Of a stretch of DNA of 64,000 bases, positions 10,766 through 21,785 are shown in pieces. The notes beneath the pieces are model-generated. The model saw nothing but the letters and a program-made list of their open reading frames with translations, ran no database searches and was not told the DNA's origin. Source of the DNA: Cordilura impudica (taxonomy: Eukaryota > Arthropoda > Insecta > Diptera > Scathophagidae); NCBI GenBank assembly GCA_963682025.1, contig OY821519.1, positions 104,728,480-104,792,479 of the forward strand, in the 5' to 3' direction. Every line of letters begins with the position of its first letter. Position 1 is the first letter of the stretch. The translations under genes were made by a program, and so were the position numbers.

Positions 10766-11139
10766 TATATTAATACGTGAAGGTAAATTTTTAGTTCCCT
10801 TTTTAAACAATATGTGGGCAGGGAGGAATGCGAAAATTGACATAGTTATAGTTCATATGGAGGAGAAGCTGAGAATGGTAAAATTTGTGTTTAATCTGCC
10901 TTAAAAATAAATTAAATTAAAATAAATTAAATATTTATAATAATTCGTTACACCCTGTTAATGCGAATGATTTAAATTGTATATCAGACGCTCTGTCGTG
11001 AATTGTGTTTGGTAAAATTGATTAACATACCTTTAGGCTCATTTGAATATTCATAAATTTTTTATATAGTTTTTTTATAGTTTTTTTTTATAGTTTATAT
11101 ATAGATTAAGAAAACATAAGAATACAGAAATTGAATGAA
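10766..11139. other. Intergenic, no gene seen
   Basis: AT-rich sequence leading into an H2 Helitron-like 3' end; contains a short 'ttttttatagttt' direct repeat near 11060-11095. Confidence 0.4.
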
Positions 11140-11193
11140 AAAATAATATTTCCTAGAATTTGCTCTCGAATTCTGAGTGCTGGGCTATACTAG
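11020..11193 (+). mobile_element. H2 Helitron-like 3' end
   Basis: Contains AAAATTGATTAACATACCTTTAGGCTC-like sequence matching the 7780 copy, then TTTCCTAGAATTTGCTCTCGAATTC and a terminal CTAG at 11190-11193. The hairpin CTCGAA/TTCTGAG is partly decayed. Confidence 0.5.
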
Positions 11194-11798
11194 TATTTGC
11201 AAATGTAACCATAAAAAAATAATAAATATCAACTTTTGTATTTTGTTATATTCTATGAATTAAAAACGAAAAAAATAAAAATACTTTCCTTAAAATCAAA
11301 AGTCCCAAGAGTGTTATGTAATAAAATTTAACATATATTATAATGTGGCTATAAAAGATTTCGCTAATTTCGTAAATATCTTAAAAGCTTAGCTAAAATC
11401 AAATATGCTAAAAAAGTATTAGCAATGCATTTTTTTTTTCATACATTTTCCATAAGTTTATTACGGTGTATGTTGCTTATTCTAAACATGACTGTATACT
11501 TTTTATTAAGAAAAAATTGTTCCTTGTATTTTAACTCGACATGCAAATATTACGTTGTGATTATAACCAGCAACTGTTATTACAGTGACAGTTACCATAA
11601 GCGGACATTCGCTGCCGAATTTTTTATTATTTATTAAAAAATTTCACTTTTAATTACAAAGCATGATAAATGTGCTGAAATTTTATTTTTTTTAATTCAG
11701 CTTATTCTTCTATAAAACACTGACCTGTGTATTACCCTTTCAAATATTGTACATGTTCACAAGCCTTATAATCTTCCTCAGTAAATTTATTATTTTTC

Positions 11799-12320
11799 TT
11801 ACTCTTCATGTTCAATGGCGACACTTTCATCATCTGAAGACAACCACGTAGTTTGATTGTTACCATCCAAAACAAATTTCATTAAAGATTGTCCATTACT
11901 TCGAGTCACGCCTGACTGGTTCATACTGAAAGCTTCCTTTGAAATATTTTTAAAACTGATACTGATACGATACTGCAAATTCGTTGTACTCAATTGTTTA
12001 GCAAATTCATTTGCCTTTGATTTAATCATTCCAAACACATTTCGTTTACTATTACCACTGGATTTGAGGAAACTTTTCGCCTGCTTTAAATTTACAGTAC
12101 AAGATTACCACTAACCTCCAAATTGTCATTTCATATTTTGGGAGAATAATTTCTGATATAGCCAAAATATATGGAAAGTTAAAAAAACTTATTTTGTTCA
12201 ATTCAATTTTTCAATTTTCATTAATCGGAACAACTCTCCGCTTACTTGAGCTTTTGCAAAACTAATGCTCCCATGGCCGGTTTTATCATTTTGTTGGATT
12301 GTAATTGTTTGGTGTTTCAT
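11799..12320 (-). CDS. Candidate two-exon small gene, unidentified
   Basis: Read on the minus strand: exon 1 (12320-12246) encodes MKHQTITIQQNDKTGHGSIS plus FAKAQ, followed by a good donor (GTAAGC). Exon 2 starts at an acceptor GCAG (12081-12084) in phase 0 with AKSFLKSSGNSKRN and runs to a TAA at 11799, ending in an acidic SSDDESVAIEHEE tail. The product would be about 118 residues, basic and polar with a moderately conserved-looking middle; no domain or signal peptide is recognised. The intron is about 165 bp. The frame is intact across the junction, but the acceptor has a weak pyrimidine tract. It lies divergent to the candidate gene at 12987, about 670 bp away. It could be a true host gene or a chance assembly. 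Confidence 0.45.
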
Positions 12321-12986
12321 TACAAAGGCTCAAAGAATGAAAAAAATTTTCGCACAAGGGAGATGTCTGCTTATATGAGCTTTGCGCTCACTTCACTGCA
12401 TCTTCATTAGAGTGTAGAATAAACAAGGACTGTCCCAAGTTCAATATTAATAAATTTTTCAAATAACATATCTGTGGCCTGCGATGTAAATTTTTTCTAA
12501 GCAAAAAGCGCAAAACTTTAACAAAAAAAAGCGCTAAATTTAACAAAAAAAAAAAAAAAAAAAAACAGCTGCAAAGCGCTAAATTATAAAGAAACAAAAA
12601 GCGCCAAAAATGCTGATTTTATATTAAGTGTATAACAAAACAGAAGTATAAAGTATGTGAAAATTTTTTTTTAAAACTGTTATTTTTTATAATATCTATG
12701 GTTTTTATATAAAATTTTAACATATGTAATTAATTTTTACACAAACATGAAACTAATTAATGGTGTGATCAGTTTATATTTAATATATTGTATTAAAAGA
12801 TTAACAACATTTTTATTAACGAATTTAAAAAAAAAAAATTGAACATTTAACTGAACACTCCAGCTTTTAGGTAGTGAAAACAAAATACAAATTGTTCCTC
12901 AACAAAATTTTCGCAAGCGTGATTTGCCTTTTTTTCTTTGATCAAGTCATTTTTCAACACAATATCAGTTACTATGTTTGATTAAA
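12321..12986. other. Intergenic between divergent candidate genes
   Basis: Contains a poly-A/T-rich patch with repeated 'aaaaagcgc(t)aaa' words at 12500-12610, similar to short stretches at 20515 and 42255. If the flanking genes are real this would be their shared promoter region. No TATA box or other element stands out in such AT-rich DNA. Confidence 0.4.
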
Positions 12987-13444
12987 ATGAGCGACAAAAC
13001 AAAACAAAAATTATTAAATATTTTCAATAACATCCAACTTGCTCCTATAAAAAATTCGCCAAAAAATCAAACGTCTAATAGAAAAAATGTTGCGGGAAGA
13101 AGAAAGGATCCACATGATGTGGCAAAGCAAATAGGAAAAATATTGGATAGACTTCCCAACACATCCGGTAGAATACTCACCTGCCGGGTTAGTTTAATGA
13201 TCGGACTATTTGGTGTTAAAAACTAAGTCAAATGCAGGTTTGAAAAAATAGAAAAGAACGCAGCAAAAAAATTAGAGGCCAAAAACGAAGCACGGAAATT
13301 TAAATCACGAAACATATGTCAACATTTTTTCTATTATTGGTGCTCGAGGAAATGTCAAAGATAGGCTTGGAACCCAAAAGCAGACGAAATTTGCGAAAAA
13401 TTTCTAATAAAGCAAGCGATGCGCACTTACGGCAAAAGAAGTGA
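12987..13444 (+). pseudogene. Candidate basic protein gene with phase breaks, unidentified
   Basis: The ATG at 12987 begins MSDKTKQKLLNIFNNIQLAP and continues polar and basic (NRKNVAGRRKDPHDVAKQIG, then PNTSGRILTC) to a donor-like CGG|GTTAGT at about 13187. After 51 bp ending in TGCAG, a second segment reads FEKIEKNAAKKLEAKNEARK. A third, from about 13355, reads EMSKIGLEPKSRRNLRKISN and ends at TGA (13442-13444). The three parts look like one Lys/Arg-rich protein, nuclear or nucleolar in character, but joining them needs a phase change at each junction. So this is either a decayed gene or a gene whose splice sites I have placed wrongly. Family not recognised. Confidence 0.35.
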
Positions 13445-13504
13445 GTCATATGTTTACAACCCGCTCTAACCGAAATTAATATTAACGAGTGTTTTCAAAG
13501 AAGA

Positions 13505-13708
13505 CTCCTTCCTTTCGTAAGACAACAGAATGTGTACACAAGGGTGACAGCCATTTTTTTTTTTAATTTCAGGACTTGCAGGTCGGATTATTGTGACACT
13601 AGATCTAAGTCTTTAGGGCGCCAAATTTAAGCCAAGTCGGACAATGCTTTCTGGACGCGCATTGAGTTCAAAGTTCAAATATGTATCTATATCTAAAAAA
13701 AATAAAAA
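13505..13708 (+). repeat. Dispersed repeat R, left part (split by DINE D2)
   Basis: GGGTGACAG(C/G)CATTTTTTTTT...GGACAATGCTTTCTGGACGCGCATTGAGTT matches 19528-19650. The repeat resumes after DINE D2 at 14511 (AAATCATTTGTCGCAAAAATTTTGG), where the uninterrupted copy at 19680 reads straight through. So D2 was inserted into repeat R. Confidence 0.75.
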
Positions 13709-14510
13709 AAACAAGTAAGAAAATTATAGTCGGTCTAGACCGACTATACGATACCCTATACCATGCGTTTAGAGACCCTATCTCTTAGGCCCAACTAACT
13801 GGACATAGAAAATAAGCAAAAACCAAATTTGAGTGGGATTTTCATTAATTTTTTTGGCTGCAGATATGAAAATTTCATATCGGATGCTATATCTATATAG
13901 GGACTTGGTCCAAAAATGGACCGATCCTGATCATGTTTGATAAAGTCTCTTGTATTTTGCAAAAATATATACAAACAAAATTTGAGAAGAATCAGTGCAA
14001 TATTTTTGTTTTTTAATATATTTAAGTGAAGATCGGGAAGCAGCTCTATATGGGGTCAAAGGGATCATTTTTGGACTACTCATTAATGGATGTACTGAAC
14101 GCATACAAACCCAATTTGAGTAAGATCTATATGACAATTTGGATCTTATGGCAATTTATGTCGATTTCATATGGGTAATTTGTATGGGGGTAGGTCTGAA
14201 CATGGACCGATTTTCACCAATTTCAATAGCGTTCATCCCATGGCCGATGAAAGCTTATATACCAAACTTCATCAAAATATATTCATATTTGCGACCTGCA
14301 CTTTGATTACAAGCTTTACATGGACACACAGACGGACGGACGGACGGACGGACGGACGGACGGACGGACGGACATTGTTAAATCAACTCAGAAAGTGATT
14401 CTGATTCGATCGGTATAATTAAAGATGGGTCTAGGTCAAATATTTTTGGTTGTTACAAACAGCAGCACAAAGTCATTATACCCAAACCACATAGTGGTAT
14501 AGGGTATAAA
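13709..14510 (-). mobile_element. DINE-1-like element, copy D2
   Basis: Read on the minus strand it begins ATACCCTATACCACTATGTG (14510), passes a (GTCC)n core (14333-14374 on this strand as GACG units), and ends with TGGTATAGGGTATCGTATAG, the palindrome AGTCGGTCTAGACCGACT and CTTACTTGTT (13709). It lies inside repeat R, and the uninterrupted copy of R near 19690 shows the insertion point in an A-run. Full length, about 800 bp, no transposase. Confidence 0.85.
14333..14374. repeat. (GACG)n microsatellite
   Basis: About ten GACG units, the longest of the GTCY-type cores among the DINE-like copies in this window. Confidence 0.95.
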
Positions 14511-14996
14511 AATCATTTGTCGCAAAAATTTTGGTATTAATAATTGCATTTGTATTAAATTAATTAATAAACCATAGTAAGCCCATTTTGTGCAGGCGTT
14601 GCGTTTTCGCAACACCAATTTTTGATGTGTATAAAAAGACTTGCATCTAACGGATTCGAATAACTTTTTTTTCTCAAGTTAGCTTAAGGTTTTGCCATTA
14701 CAACACTGACTCAAAGAAGGATGCACCTGCATAGTTAAATCAAATTCCTAAAGTATAAAAAACGGTCCAAAAAAATGCTTTCTCAAAAATGTCCAAATAT
14801 GCAAAAAAAAAAAAAATTTTTTTATTTATTTACTCTAGAATTTTGATTGCGAAAATATTGGTAAACATTTCTTAAAAACCTATTTTCGAAAAAAGAAGAA
14901 AGTTTTTTCATGTCGTTAATTTGAAAATAGCTGTTACAAAAACGCAACAGTGGCTAATTGCATGCAAATCACTTTTAAGTTTTTTTGAATGAGTAT
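14511..14996. repeat. Repeat R continuation and spacer between DINE D2 and D3
   Basis: The first about 80 bp (to ATTAATTAATAAACCATAG) continue repeat R interrupted at 13708. The remainder is AT-rich with no gene. The spacer separates two DINE copies in opposite orientation, so 13709-15813 could fold as a large hairpin. Confidence 0.6.
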
Positions 14997-15813
14997 TTAT
15001 ACCCTATACCACTATGTGGTTTGGGTATAATGACTTTGTGCTGCTGTTTGTAACAACCAAAAATATTTGACCTAGACCCATCTTTAATTATACCGATCGA
15101 ATCAGAATCACTTTCTGCGTTGATTTAACAATGTCCATCCGTCCGTCCGTCTGTCCGTCCGTCCGTCCGTCTGTGTGTCCATGTAAAGCTTGTAATCAAA
15201 CTGCAGGTCGCAAATATGAACATATTCTGATGAAATTTGGTATGTAAGCTTTTGTCGGCCATGGGATGAACGCTGTTGAAATTGGTGCGAATCGGTCCAT
15301 GTTCAGACCTAGCCCCCATACAAATGACCCTTATGAAATCAACATATATTGCCATAAGATCCAAATTATCATAGAAATCTTAGTCAAATTGGGTTTGTAT
15401 GCATATATTACATCCATTAATCACTAATCCAAAAATGATCCCTATTGGACAACTCTTAGTCATAGGCCCCATATAGAGCTGCTTCCCGATCTTCACTTAA
15501 ATCTATCAAAAAACAAAAATATTGCACTGATTCTTCTCAAATTTTGTTTGTATATATTTTTGCGAAATACAAGAGACTTTATCAAACATGGTCAGGATCG
15601 GTTCATTTTTGGGCCTAGTCCCCATATAGATATAGCATCCGATATGAACTTTTTCATATCTGCAGCCAAAAAAATTAATAAAAATCCCACTCAAATTTGG
15701 TTTATCTTACTTTCTATGTCCAGTTAGTTTAGCCTAAGAGATAGGGTCTCTAAACGCATGGTATAGGGTATCGTATAGTCGGTCTAGACCGACTATAATT
15801 TTCTTACTTGTTT
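14997..15813 (+). mobile_element. DINE-1-like element, copy D3
   Basis: Starts TATACCCTATACCACTATG, has a GTCC/GTCT core at 15134-15176, and ends GGTATAGGGTATCGTATAG, palindrome AGTCGGTCTAGACCGACT and TTCTTACTTGTTTTT. All landmarks are intact and it is close in sequence to D2, which lies inverted 490 bp away. Confidence 0.85.
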
Positions 15814-15814
15814 T

Positions 15815-15843
15815 TAGTTATGTTATGTTATGTTATGTTATGT
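15815..15843. repeat. (GTTAT)n microsatellite
   Basis: Five to six GTTAT units directly after DINE D3, followed by a G/T-rich stretch. Confidence 0.85.
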
Positions 15844-15895
15844 GTTGGTTTGGGTTGCTTTTGTTGTTTTTTGTTCTAGTTTGGTTTTGGATTGG

Positions 15896-16975
15896 TGTGT
15901 TCGCAAATTTTCATTCAAAAGTGGAAGAAATCAAACCGCATTGGTTTGAACTATGACGGCCGGATGAAGCCTCTATCGCTCCACTTCAAAACAAAATCGT
16001 GGAATCAAGAGTAAGTCTAAATAGCACAACTCCCTATAATTTTTTATTTTTAAAATTGTAAAATGCAGGTGGAAAATCAACGTTTAAGATATTTTTACAA
16101 TAGTTTGACAAGGAAGTTATGAATATGCTTTTTGATTATTCAAATAAATGTGCCCATCAAAAAAACATATCAGTACATATTACGTGAGAGCAGGTTATCA
16201 TTCTGTTCCTTACATCCAGCATTACTGGTCTTCCCAGTCTACTTTGGATATGCTGATCGTAAAATAATCTTTGTCCCGTCGTACGTTTCCAAAAATTTAA
16301 GTGCCTTTCATATGATTTATAACAACGAAATGGACGCTTCTGATAGATTTGCAAAAGTTAGTCCACTGATTGATACCTCAAATCGAAGATATCACTTTTT
16401 GGAATATTTAAAACCTATTTACCAATAGAGAGGAAGTGGTTCTGTATTTTGCTCCTACAATGGGTATTTGTTTGAAGCTAATCCATATGTGATTCAGCTT
16501 CACCATACGATAAAAACGGTGATTTAAAGTTGTTGGAATTAATTTATAGTCCGGAGAATCATACAGTGTTCTTCGACAACTTTCTTCTTCTTCGTACTAC
16601 TTGTTCTGTTTGTTGAGTGAACGGAAGTTTTACGCATCTAAAACGGTAAGATCAAGTCGCCTAAAAGGTGCCAATGATATCCTTGCCACTGGCCGCCGCT
16701 TTCTCAAAAAGCATAAATATGATAACTGCGGTTAAAAAACAGAAAACAGTTATTCGCCGCCTGTAGGAGACTTGGTAACGTGCTGATGTATGTGAGCACG
16801 TTATTTGAAAAACTCCGGACAATAAACGGAAAAGATGCAGTGAATGCCATTCCCAAAGGGTTTACCAAAATGAAAAATTTAATGTTATATTGCACCCAAA
16901 GCGCTTTGATATATACCAGTTATATAACCAAAAATAAACCAAAATTAAATTTATCATACCAAAAACGACATGTTC
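15896..16975 (+). pseudogene. piggyBac-like transposase remnant 1
   Basis: A series of broken frames on the plus strand. 15900-16010 reads KVEEIKPHWFEL, a stop, then DEASIAPLQNKIVESR; a 58-bp intron (GTAAGT...TGCAG) follows in phase before VENQRLRYFYNSL. 16300-16425 holds NNEMDASDRFAKVSPLIDTS, resembling the piggyBac region before the first catalytic Asp. 16540-16730 holds LLELIYSPENHTVFFDNFLL and KTVRSSRLKGAND, matching the second-Asp block (FDNFF...GT(V)R). A final part at 16790-16925 reads YVSTLFEKLRTINGKDAVNA and KGFTKMKN. At least four stops or frameshifts; clearly inactive. Confidence 0.6.
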
Positions 16976-16980
16976 TTTAA

Positions 16981-17352
16981 CTTATTCTAATAAATATATA
17001 TAAAAAATTTATTTCATTATATATAACAAAAAATTTTTTTTGCACCTTATTTGCCAACGTTTCATTTTCGCAAACGTCCGCAACGGCTAACATAAGCTGC
17101 CGATTTTTTCTTTTTCTTTTTCAGTGATCGGGAGGTCGCTAGATGCTATCATACCAAAATCTACATAGATATCTACACGATTTCAGGTAGTGGTACAAGA
17201 TGGGTGAGGAATAAATTATCTTTCTAATTCAACAACAAAATCTATTATAGGTTGAAAAACAGCCAAGTTATATTAAGTTCCACAGGCAACACTCATACGT
17301 ATACATCTCTTCCACTCTACTAACAAATATTAATCAAATGCGCTGAATATAT
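16981..17352. other. Intergenic with part of repeat R
   Basis: 17195-17295 (ATAAATTATCTTTCTAAT ... GTTCCACAGGCAA) matches the end of repeat R at 19750-19840. Nothing else recognised. Confidence 0.45.
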
Positions 17353-18130
17353 TTATACCCTATACCACTATGTGGTTTGGGTATAATGACTTTGTGCTGC
17401 TGTTTGTAACTACCAAAAAAATTTGACCTAGACCCATCTTTTATTATACCGATCGACTCAGAATCACTTCCTGAGTCGATTTTGCGATGTCCGTCCGTCT
17501 GTCTGTCTGCCCGTCCGTCTGTGTATTCATGTAAACATTCTGATGAAATTTGGTATGTAAGCTTTTATCAGCCATAGGATGAACGCTATTGAAATTGCTG
17601 AAATTCGGTCCATGGTCAGACCTAGTACCCATACAAATGACCCCTATGAAATCGACATAAGTTGCCATAAGATCCAAATTATCATATAGATCTCAGTCAC
17701 ATTGGGTTTGTTTGCATTTACTGTATCCATTAATCAGTAATCCAAAAGTAATCTCTATAGGATAATTCTTAGTCATAGGCCCCATATGGATCTGCTTCCC
17801 TATCTTCACTTAAATCTATCAAAAAACAAAACTTTTGCACAGATTTTTCTCAAATTTGGTGTGTATATATTTTTCCAATATATATAAGTGACTTTACAAA
17901 ATATGGTCAGGATCGGTCTATTTTTCGACCTAGTCCCCATATAAATATTGCAACCGATATGAACTTTTTCATATCTGCAGCCAAAAAAATTAATAACAAT
18001 GTCACTCAAATTTAGTTTATGCTTATTTTCTATATCCAGTTAGATGGGCCGGAGAGATAGGATCTCTTAACTATGGTATAGGATATCGTATATTCAGTTT
18101 GCACCGACTATAATTTTCTTACTTGTTTTT
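17353..18130 (+). mobile_element. DINE-1-like element, copy D4
   Basis: Begins TATACCCTATACCACTATGTG and has a shortened GTCY core at 17487-17525, where sequence just after the core (the 'cttgtaatcaaactacaggtcgc' block of other copies) is deleted. It ends GGTATAGGATATCGTATATTC, a degraded hairpin and CTTACTTGTTTTT. Confidence 0.8.
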
Positions 18131-19377
18131 GAATTGCTGTTGTATATTGGGAAGACTTTTTCAATTAGTTCTTTTGATTCTTTCGAAATTTGTATTTTAC
18201 CATCTCACATTAAAAGCAAATGCTTTGGAACTGTTCCAGCTGATCGATCTTTTGCAATTGCAGTCGTATTTTGGTGGCTAGTGTTAACGTTTTAACATAT
18301 CTCATATTTGATAGCGTCAAGCACGCATTTATTTCATCAGCTGGTGTCGAATTTTAGATAACAGGTAGTATTTGTCTAAAGTCTACTGCTAACAATATCA
18401 AAGGACCACCACATAAATTTTGATTTCCATGGACATCTTCCATTGTTCGACCAAAGCTTCAATTGATTTCTTGTGTGCCATTGTGCATTCATCCCACAAC
18501 AAAGTAGAAATTTATTTTAAAAATCTAGGAATGTCAGAGGTTTTTGATAAGTTGCATTAGTGCTTCATTCATATTCAAAATAAATTTGTCCTACCACCAT
18601 ATAATAAAGTGGCTGCAATTACAGAAGATGCAAGTGGCAAAGCAATTCTACCAGTACCACCAGGTGCATCCCAAAAGTACTTGCCACCGTTACCATCATC
18701 AATTTTGTGCATGCTTTTTCATAAGCCAATTTTTGCTGTTGGTTTAATTGAAAAATATTTTCTTTAACATAATTTGTCAATTTATTTAGATTGAAATTGT
18801 GTTCTCGAAGAAAATCTTGATTAAAAATATGAATGCTTTTGGTGATGGCATACACAACTGAGCCAAAGCCTCTCATACGTTTCCTCTCTAAAATTTAATT
18901 GAATACTTCATCCATAATACTTCATCCATAAATCAGATGGATTAGCCGGATTACAAGTTGAGATAATGATAGAAAATAAAATTCTAATTTACTGTGGATA
19001 AGCTGACACCGACGCATCAGTTAATATATTTTCCCAAATTTTATTGTGTTCAAACAATCGTAATATTTGACATGCTTCACGATAAGTGGCGCATAATTGT
19101 CCATAATACAGAAAGTAAATAAGTCACAAAAAAAAAAATATACGTGCAAGCAGAGCCTTTGTGTTGTATGCCGATACCGATAAAATGTATTTTTCACAAG
19201 AAAATGTAAATGAATTCACACATTTTGTATGGAAAAACACACAATCACAAAAGTATGATTAAAACGCATTTTTCCAACGCATCAGTAAAAGTTGACCTTA
19301 CCAACGCAAGTATCCGTTGACTGGTTCTCGAGTTATAAAATGACGAACAGAGGACAACTTATTTACATATATATAGA
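18131..19377 (-). mobile_element. Helitron remnant with helicase, internally deleted
   Basis: On the minus strand a Helitron-type 5' end TCTATATATATGTAAATAAG starts at 19377 in the context AAA|TCT, about 270 bp before PIF1-type helicase coding sequence (19105-18172). An intact autonomous Helitron would carry a long Rep (HUH) region between the 5' end and the helicase, so that part is gone. No clear 3' hairpin plus CTAG is seen before DINE D4, which may have replaced the end. Confidence 0.55.
18172..19105 (-). pseudogene. Helitron PIF1-like helicase remnant
   Basis: Minus-strand pieces in order: GQLCATYREACQILRLFE and ENILTDASVSAYP (about 19110-19005); a piece ending KLTNYVKENIFQLNQQQKLA (about 18790-18735); the Walker A block YFWDAPGGTGR (about 18680-18630, in another frame) and ASSVIAATLLYGGRT; the Walker B-type block LLWDECTMAHKKSIEAL (about 18500-18455); then GGPLILLAVDFRQILPVI and STPADEINACL with NMRYVKTL to about 18260. 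This order is that of the Helitron RepHel helicase. In Walker A the Lys of GTGK is replaced by Arg (GGTGR). Several frameshifts and stops make it inactive. Confidence 0.75.
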
Positions 19378-19509
19378 TTTATTTTACAATAACAGTTAAT
19401 ATCAAATTTTCATACAAAACAAAAAATAAGATTTTTCTGGTTTGTTTTTTAATTTTTTACTCCGTGATTAGATGAAAAATGGGGGGAAAAATCATGCACA
19501 TCTGTCAAG

Positions 19510-19770
19510 TAGTTCTCGAGATAGGGTGACAGGCATTTTTTTTTTTTTTTGAATTTCAAGATCTGCGGCTCGGATTATATCTAAAACTTTAGTGCGCAAA
19601 AGTTGATCCAACTTGGACAATGCTTTCTGGACGCGCATTGAGTTAAAAGTTAAATATTAATTTATATGTAAAAATTATCAAAAAAAATCATTTTTCACAA
19701 AAATTTTGATATTATTAATTGCGCTTCAACTGAATTAATTAATAAACCATAATCTGGAGTAAATTACCTT
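19510..19770 (+). repeat. Dispersed repeat R, uninterrupted copy
   Basis: GGGTGACAGGCATTTTTTTT...GGACAATGCTTTCTGGACGC...ATCATTTTTCACAAAAATTTTG...AATTAATTAATAAACCATAA. It gives the pre-insertion arrangement for the copy split by DINE D2 at 13709-14510. Confidence 0.75.
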
Positions 19771-20799
19771 TCTGATAAAATAAAAAAATCAATTACCGGT
19801 TCAAAAACAGAAAAGTTATATCAAGTTCCACAGGCAATAAATGCGCCGCAGACCACTTGATTAAGAAAATCGAGCTCACATTTTTAAAGACATTGAAATA
19901 ATTTACAACAATAACATTTTGCATTTTCCTGATCCCAAAATGATCTTACGTAAAGGAGTTTCCATCTCGTCTATTGTTATGCCGTTCTAAATTAATGTCA
20001 AAACGGTACGTATTCTTTAGCACTATTTCAAAATCTCCAGTTATAATTTTTCAAAAATTTTTTTCAAGAAATTTAACGAAATCAACGATTGGACTTTAAG
20101 GTCTGATTAACGAAATCTGTGTGATTAAAAGTGTTAAATATTGTAGGTATCCTTTTCTTAATTTGGCGAGGGCAGCGTTTTTCCTTCAGCTACAACTTTA
20201 AGGCTACATATTTTTGTTGTTTTAATATTTCAAATATCTATTATCAAAATTTTATACTACTTGACATAGATTCTCAATCCTGTTAATTAAGGCTAAATTG
20301 AAATTTTGTATATATTATCAAACTAAGGCCAACCAAGAACATTATAAAAATATACTTAGTTCAGGAATATAAACTTTCGTTCAATATTAAATACGAGCTA
20401 AAAGCTCTTAAAACAGAGAATGGAAAACGCCATTTAATCGCGTCTTTTTTCACTAAAGGCTCTAAATAAGAAATATAAATGCATTTTATGGATCACCAAA
20501 AGGTGCTAAAAACGGTGCAAAGAACGCTAAGTTTGCCACCCCACCTGTGTCGGCGTCAAATCTGATTACATTTCGTTATAAATATATGTTATAATTTTAT
20601 GTTTTCATGTTTTTATTCATTTATGATGTTGTTATTTTTGGAGCAAAAATATAAAAAACTTTTTATCTGCCGTACTGCATATTTGATATTGATGTAAAGT
20701 TTGGCCCTCAACAAGTTTTTCATAAATGAAAATATTTTTTTGTGTGCCAGTTACAATGGATCAAAAAAAAAAAAAAGGTCAGCGAGCATATTGGTTTAA
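19771..20799. other. Intergenic, no gene seen
   Basis: AT-rich. 20510-20545 holds a 'ggtgcaaagaacgctaagtt' word similar to 42255 and 12540. No coding pattern recognised. Confidence 0.4.
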
Positions 20800-21000
20800 G
20801 ATTTTATACTGTGGAATATTTTCGTGGTCCTTTTATGGAGACTGGGGGGTGAGATATCCTAAATCAAGGTGAAAGCACTAGGCCATCATAGCTTTGGTGC
20901 TCTCAGGCCAATGTTTCTACAAACATTGATGGCTTCACATCATTCTTCAACAAAGTTGTAGCTAATGCTTTAATAAATTATTTGTGTTAATATTTCCATA
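20800..21000 (+). repeat. Terminal fragment of transposon F (solo)
   Basis: ATACTGTGGAATATTTTCG...ACTGGGGGGTGAGATATCCTA...GGTGAAAGCACTAGGCCATC corresponds to the left terminal repeat of the element at 33460 (CACTGTGGAACATTTTTGGG...CTGGGGGGTGAGAAATTCC). Its tail (TTCTTCAACAAAGTTGTAGCTAA...TTAATATTTCCAT) matches the fragment at 46815, defining a non-autonomous subfamily. Confidence 0.6.
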
Positions 21001-21013
21001 AAAAAAGAAAAAA

Positions 21014-21785
21014 AAAACAAGTAAATAAATTATAGTCGATCTAGACCGACATATGGTACCCTATAACATGTTTTAGAGACCCTATATCTTAGGTCCAACT
21101 AAGTGGATATAGAAAATAAGCGTAAAGAGAATTTTAGTGGCATTGTTATTAATTTTTTTGCTGCTCTTATGAAAAAGTTCATATCGGATGCTACATTTAT
21201 ATGGGGCCTTGGTCGAAAAATGTACCGATCCTGACCATATTTGGTAAAGTCAGTTATATTTTGAAAAAATATATACAAAAAAAAAAATTGAGAAAAATCT
21301 GTGGAATATTCTTGTTTTTTGATAGATTTAAGTGAAAATCGGGATGCGGCGTTATATGGTGGCTATGACAAAGAATTGCCACATTGGGTATAGTTTTGGA
21401 ATGTAATAAACACACACAAACCCAATTTGACCGAGATCTATATAATAATTTGGATCTTATGGCAATTTAAGGCGATTTCATAGGGGTCATTTGTATGGGT
21501 ACTAGGTCTTAATATGAACCGAATTTCACCAATTTCAAAGCGTTCATCCTATGGCAGATAAAAGCTTATATACCAAATTTTATTAAAATATATTCATATT
21601 TGCGACCTGTAGTTTGATTACAAAGACAAACAGACGGATGGACGGACGGCCATCGCAAAATCGACTCAGATAGTGATTCTGAGTCGATCGATATAATAAA
21701 AGATGGGTCTAGGTCAAATATTTTTGGTAGTTACAAACAGCAGCACAAAGTCATTATACCCAAACCACTAGTGGTATAGGGTATA
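21014..21785 (-). mobile_element. DINE-1-like element, copy D5
   Basis: Minus-strand copy from TATACCCTATACCACTAGTGG (21785) to the hairpin region GTCGGTCTAGATCGAC and TTTACTTGTTT (21014). Abuts copy D6 directly. Confidence 0.8.

Noticed and set aside
10496..10843. 115-codon minus-strand ORF over the right end of element E
   Set aside because: Low-complexity Lys/Phe-rich reading of A/T runs that crosses the transposon boundary.
14333..14374. Regular GACG repeats as a CRISPR array
   Set aside because: Units are 4 bp without spacers; a eukaryotic microsatellite.
15125..15364. Open frame with RTDGRTDGRTDG repeats in DINE copies as a gene
   Set aside because: The repeat is the GTCY microsatellite read in frame, and the same non-coding element recurs many times; no start context or domain supports a gene.
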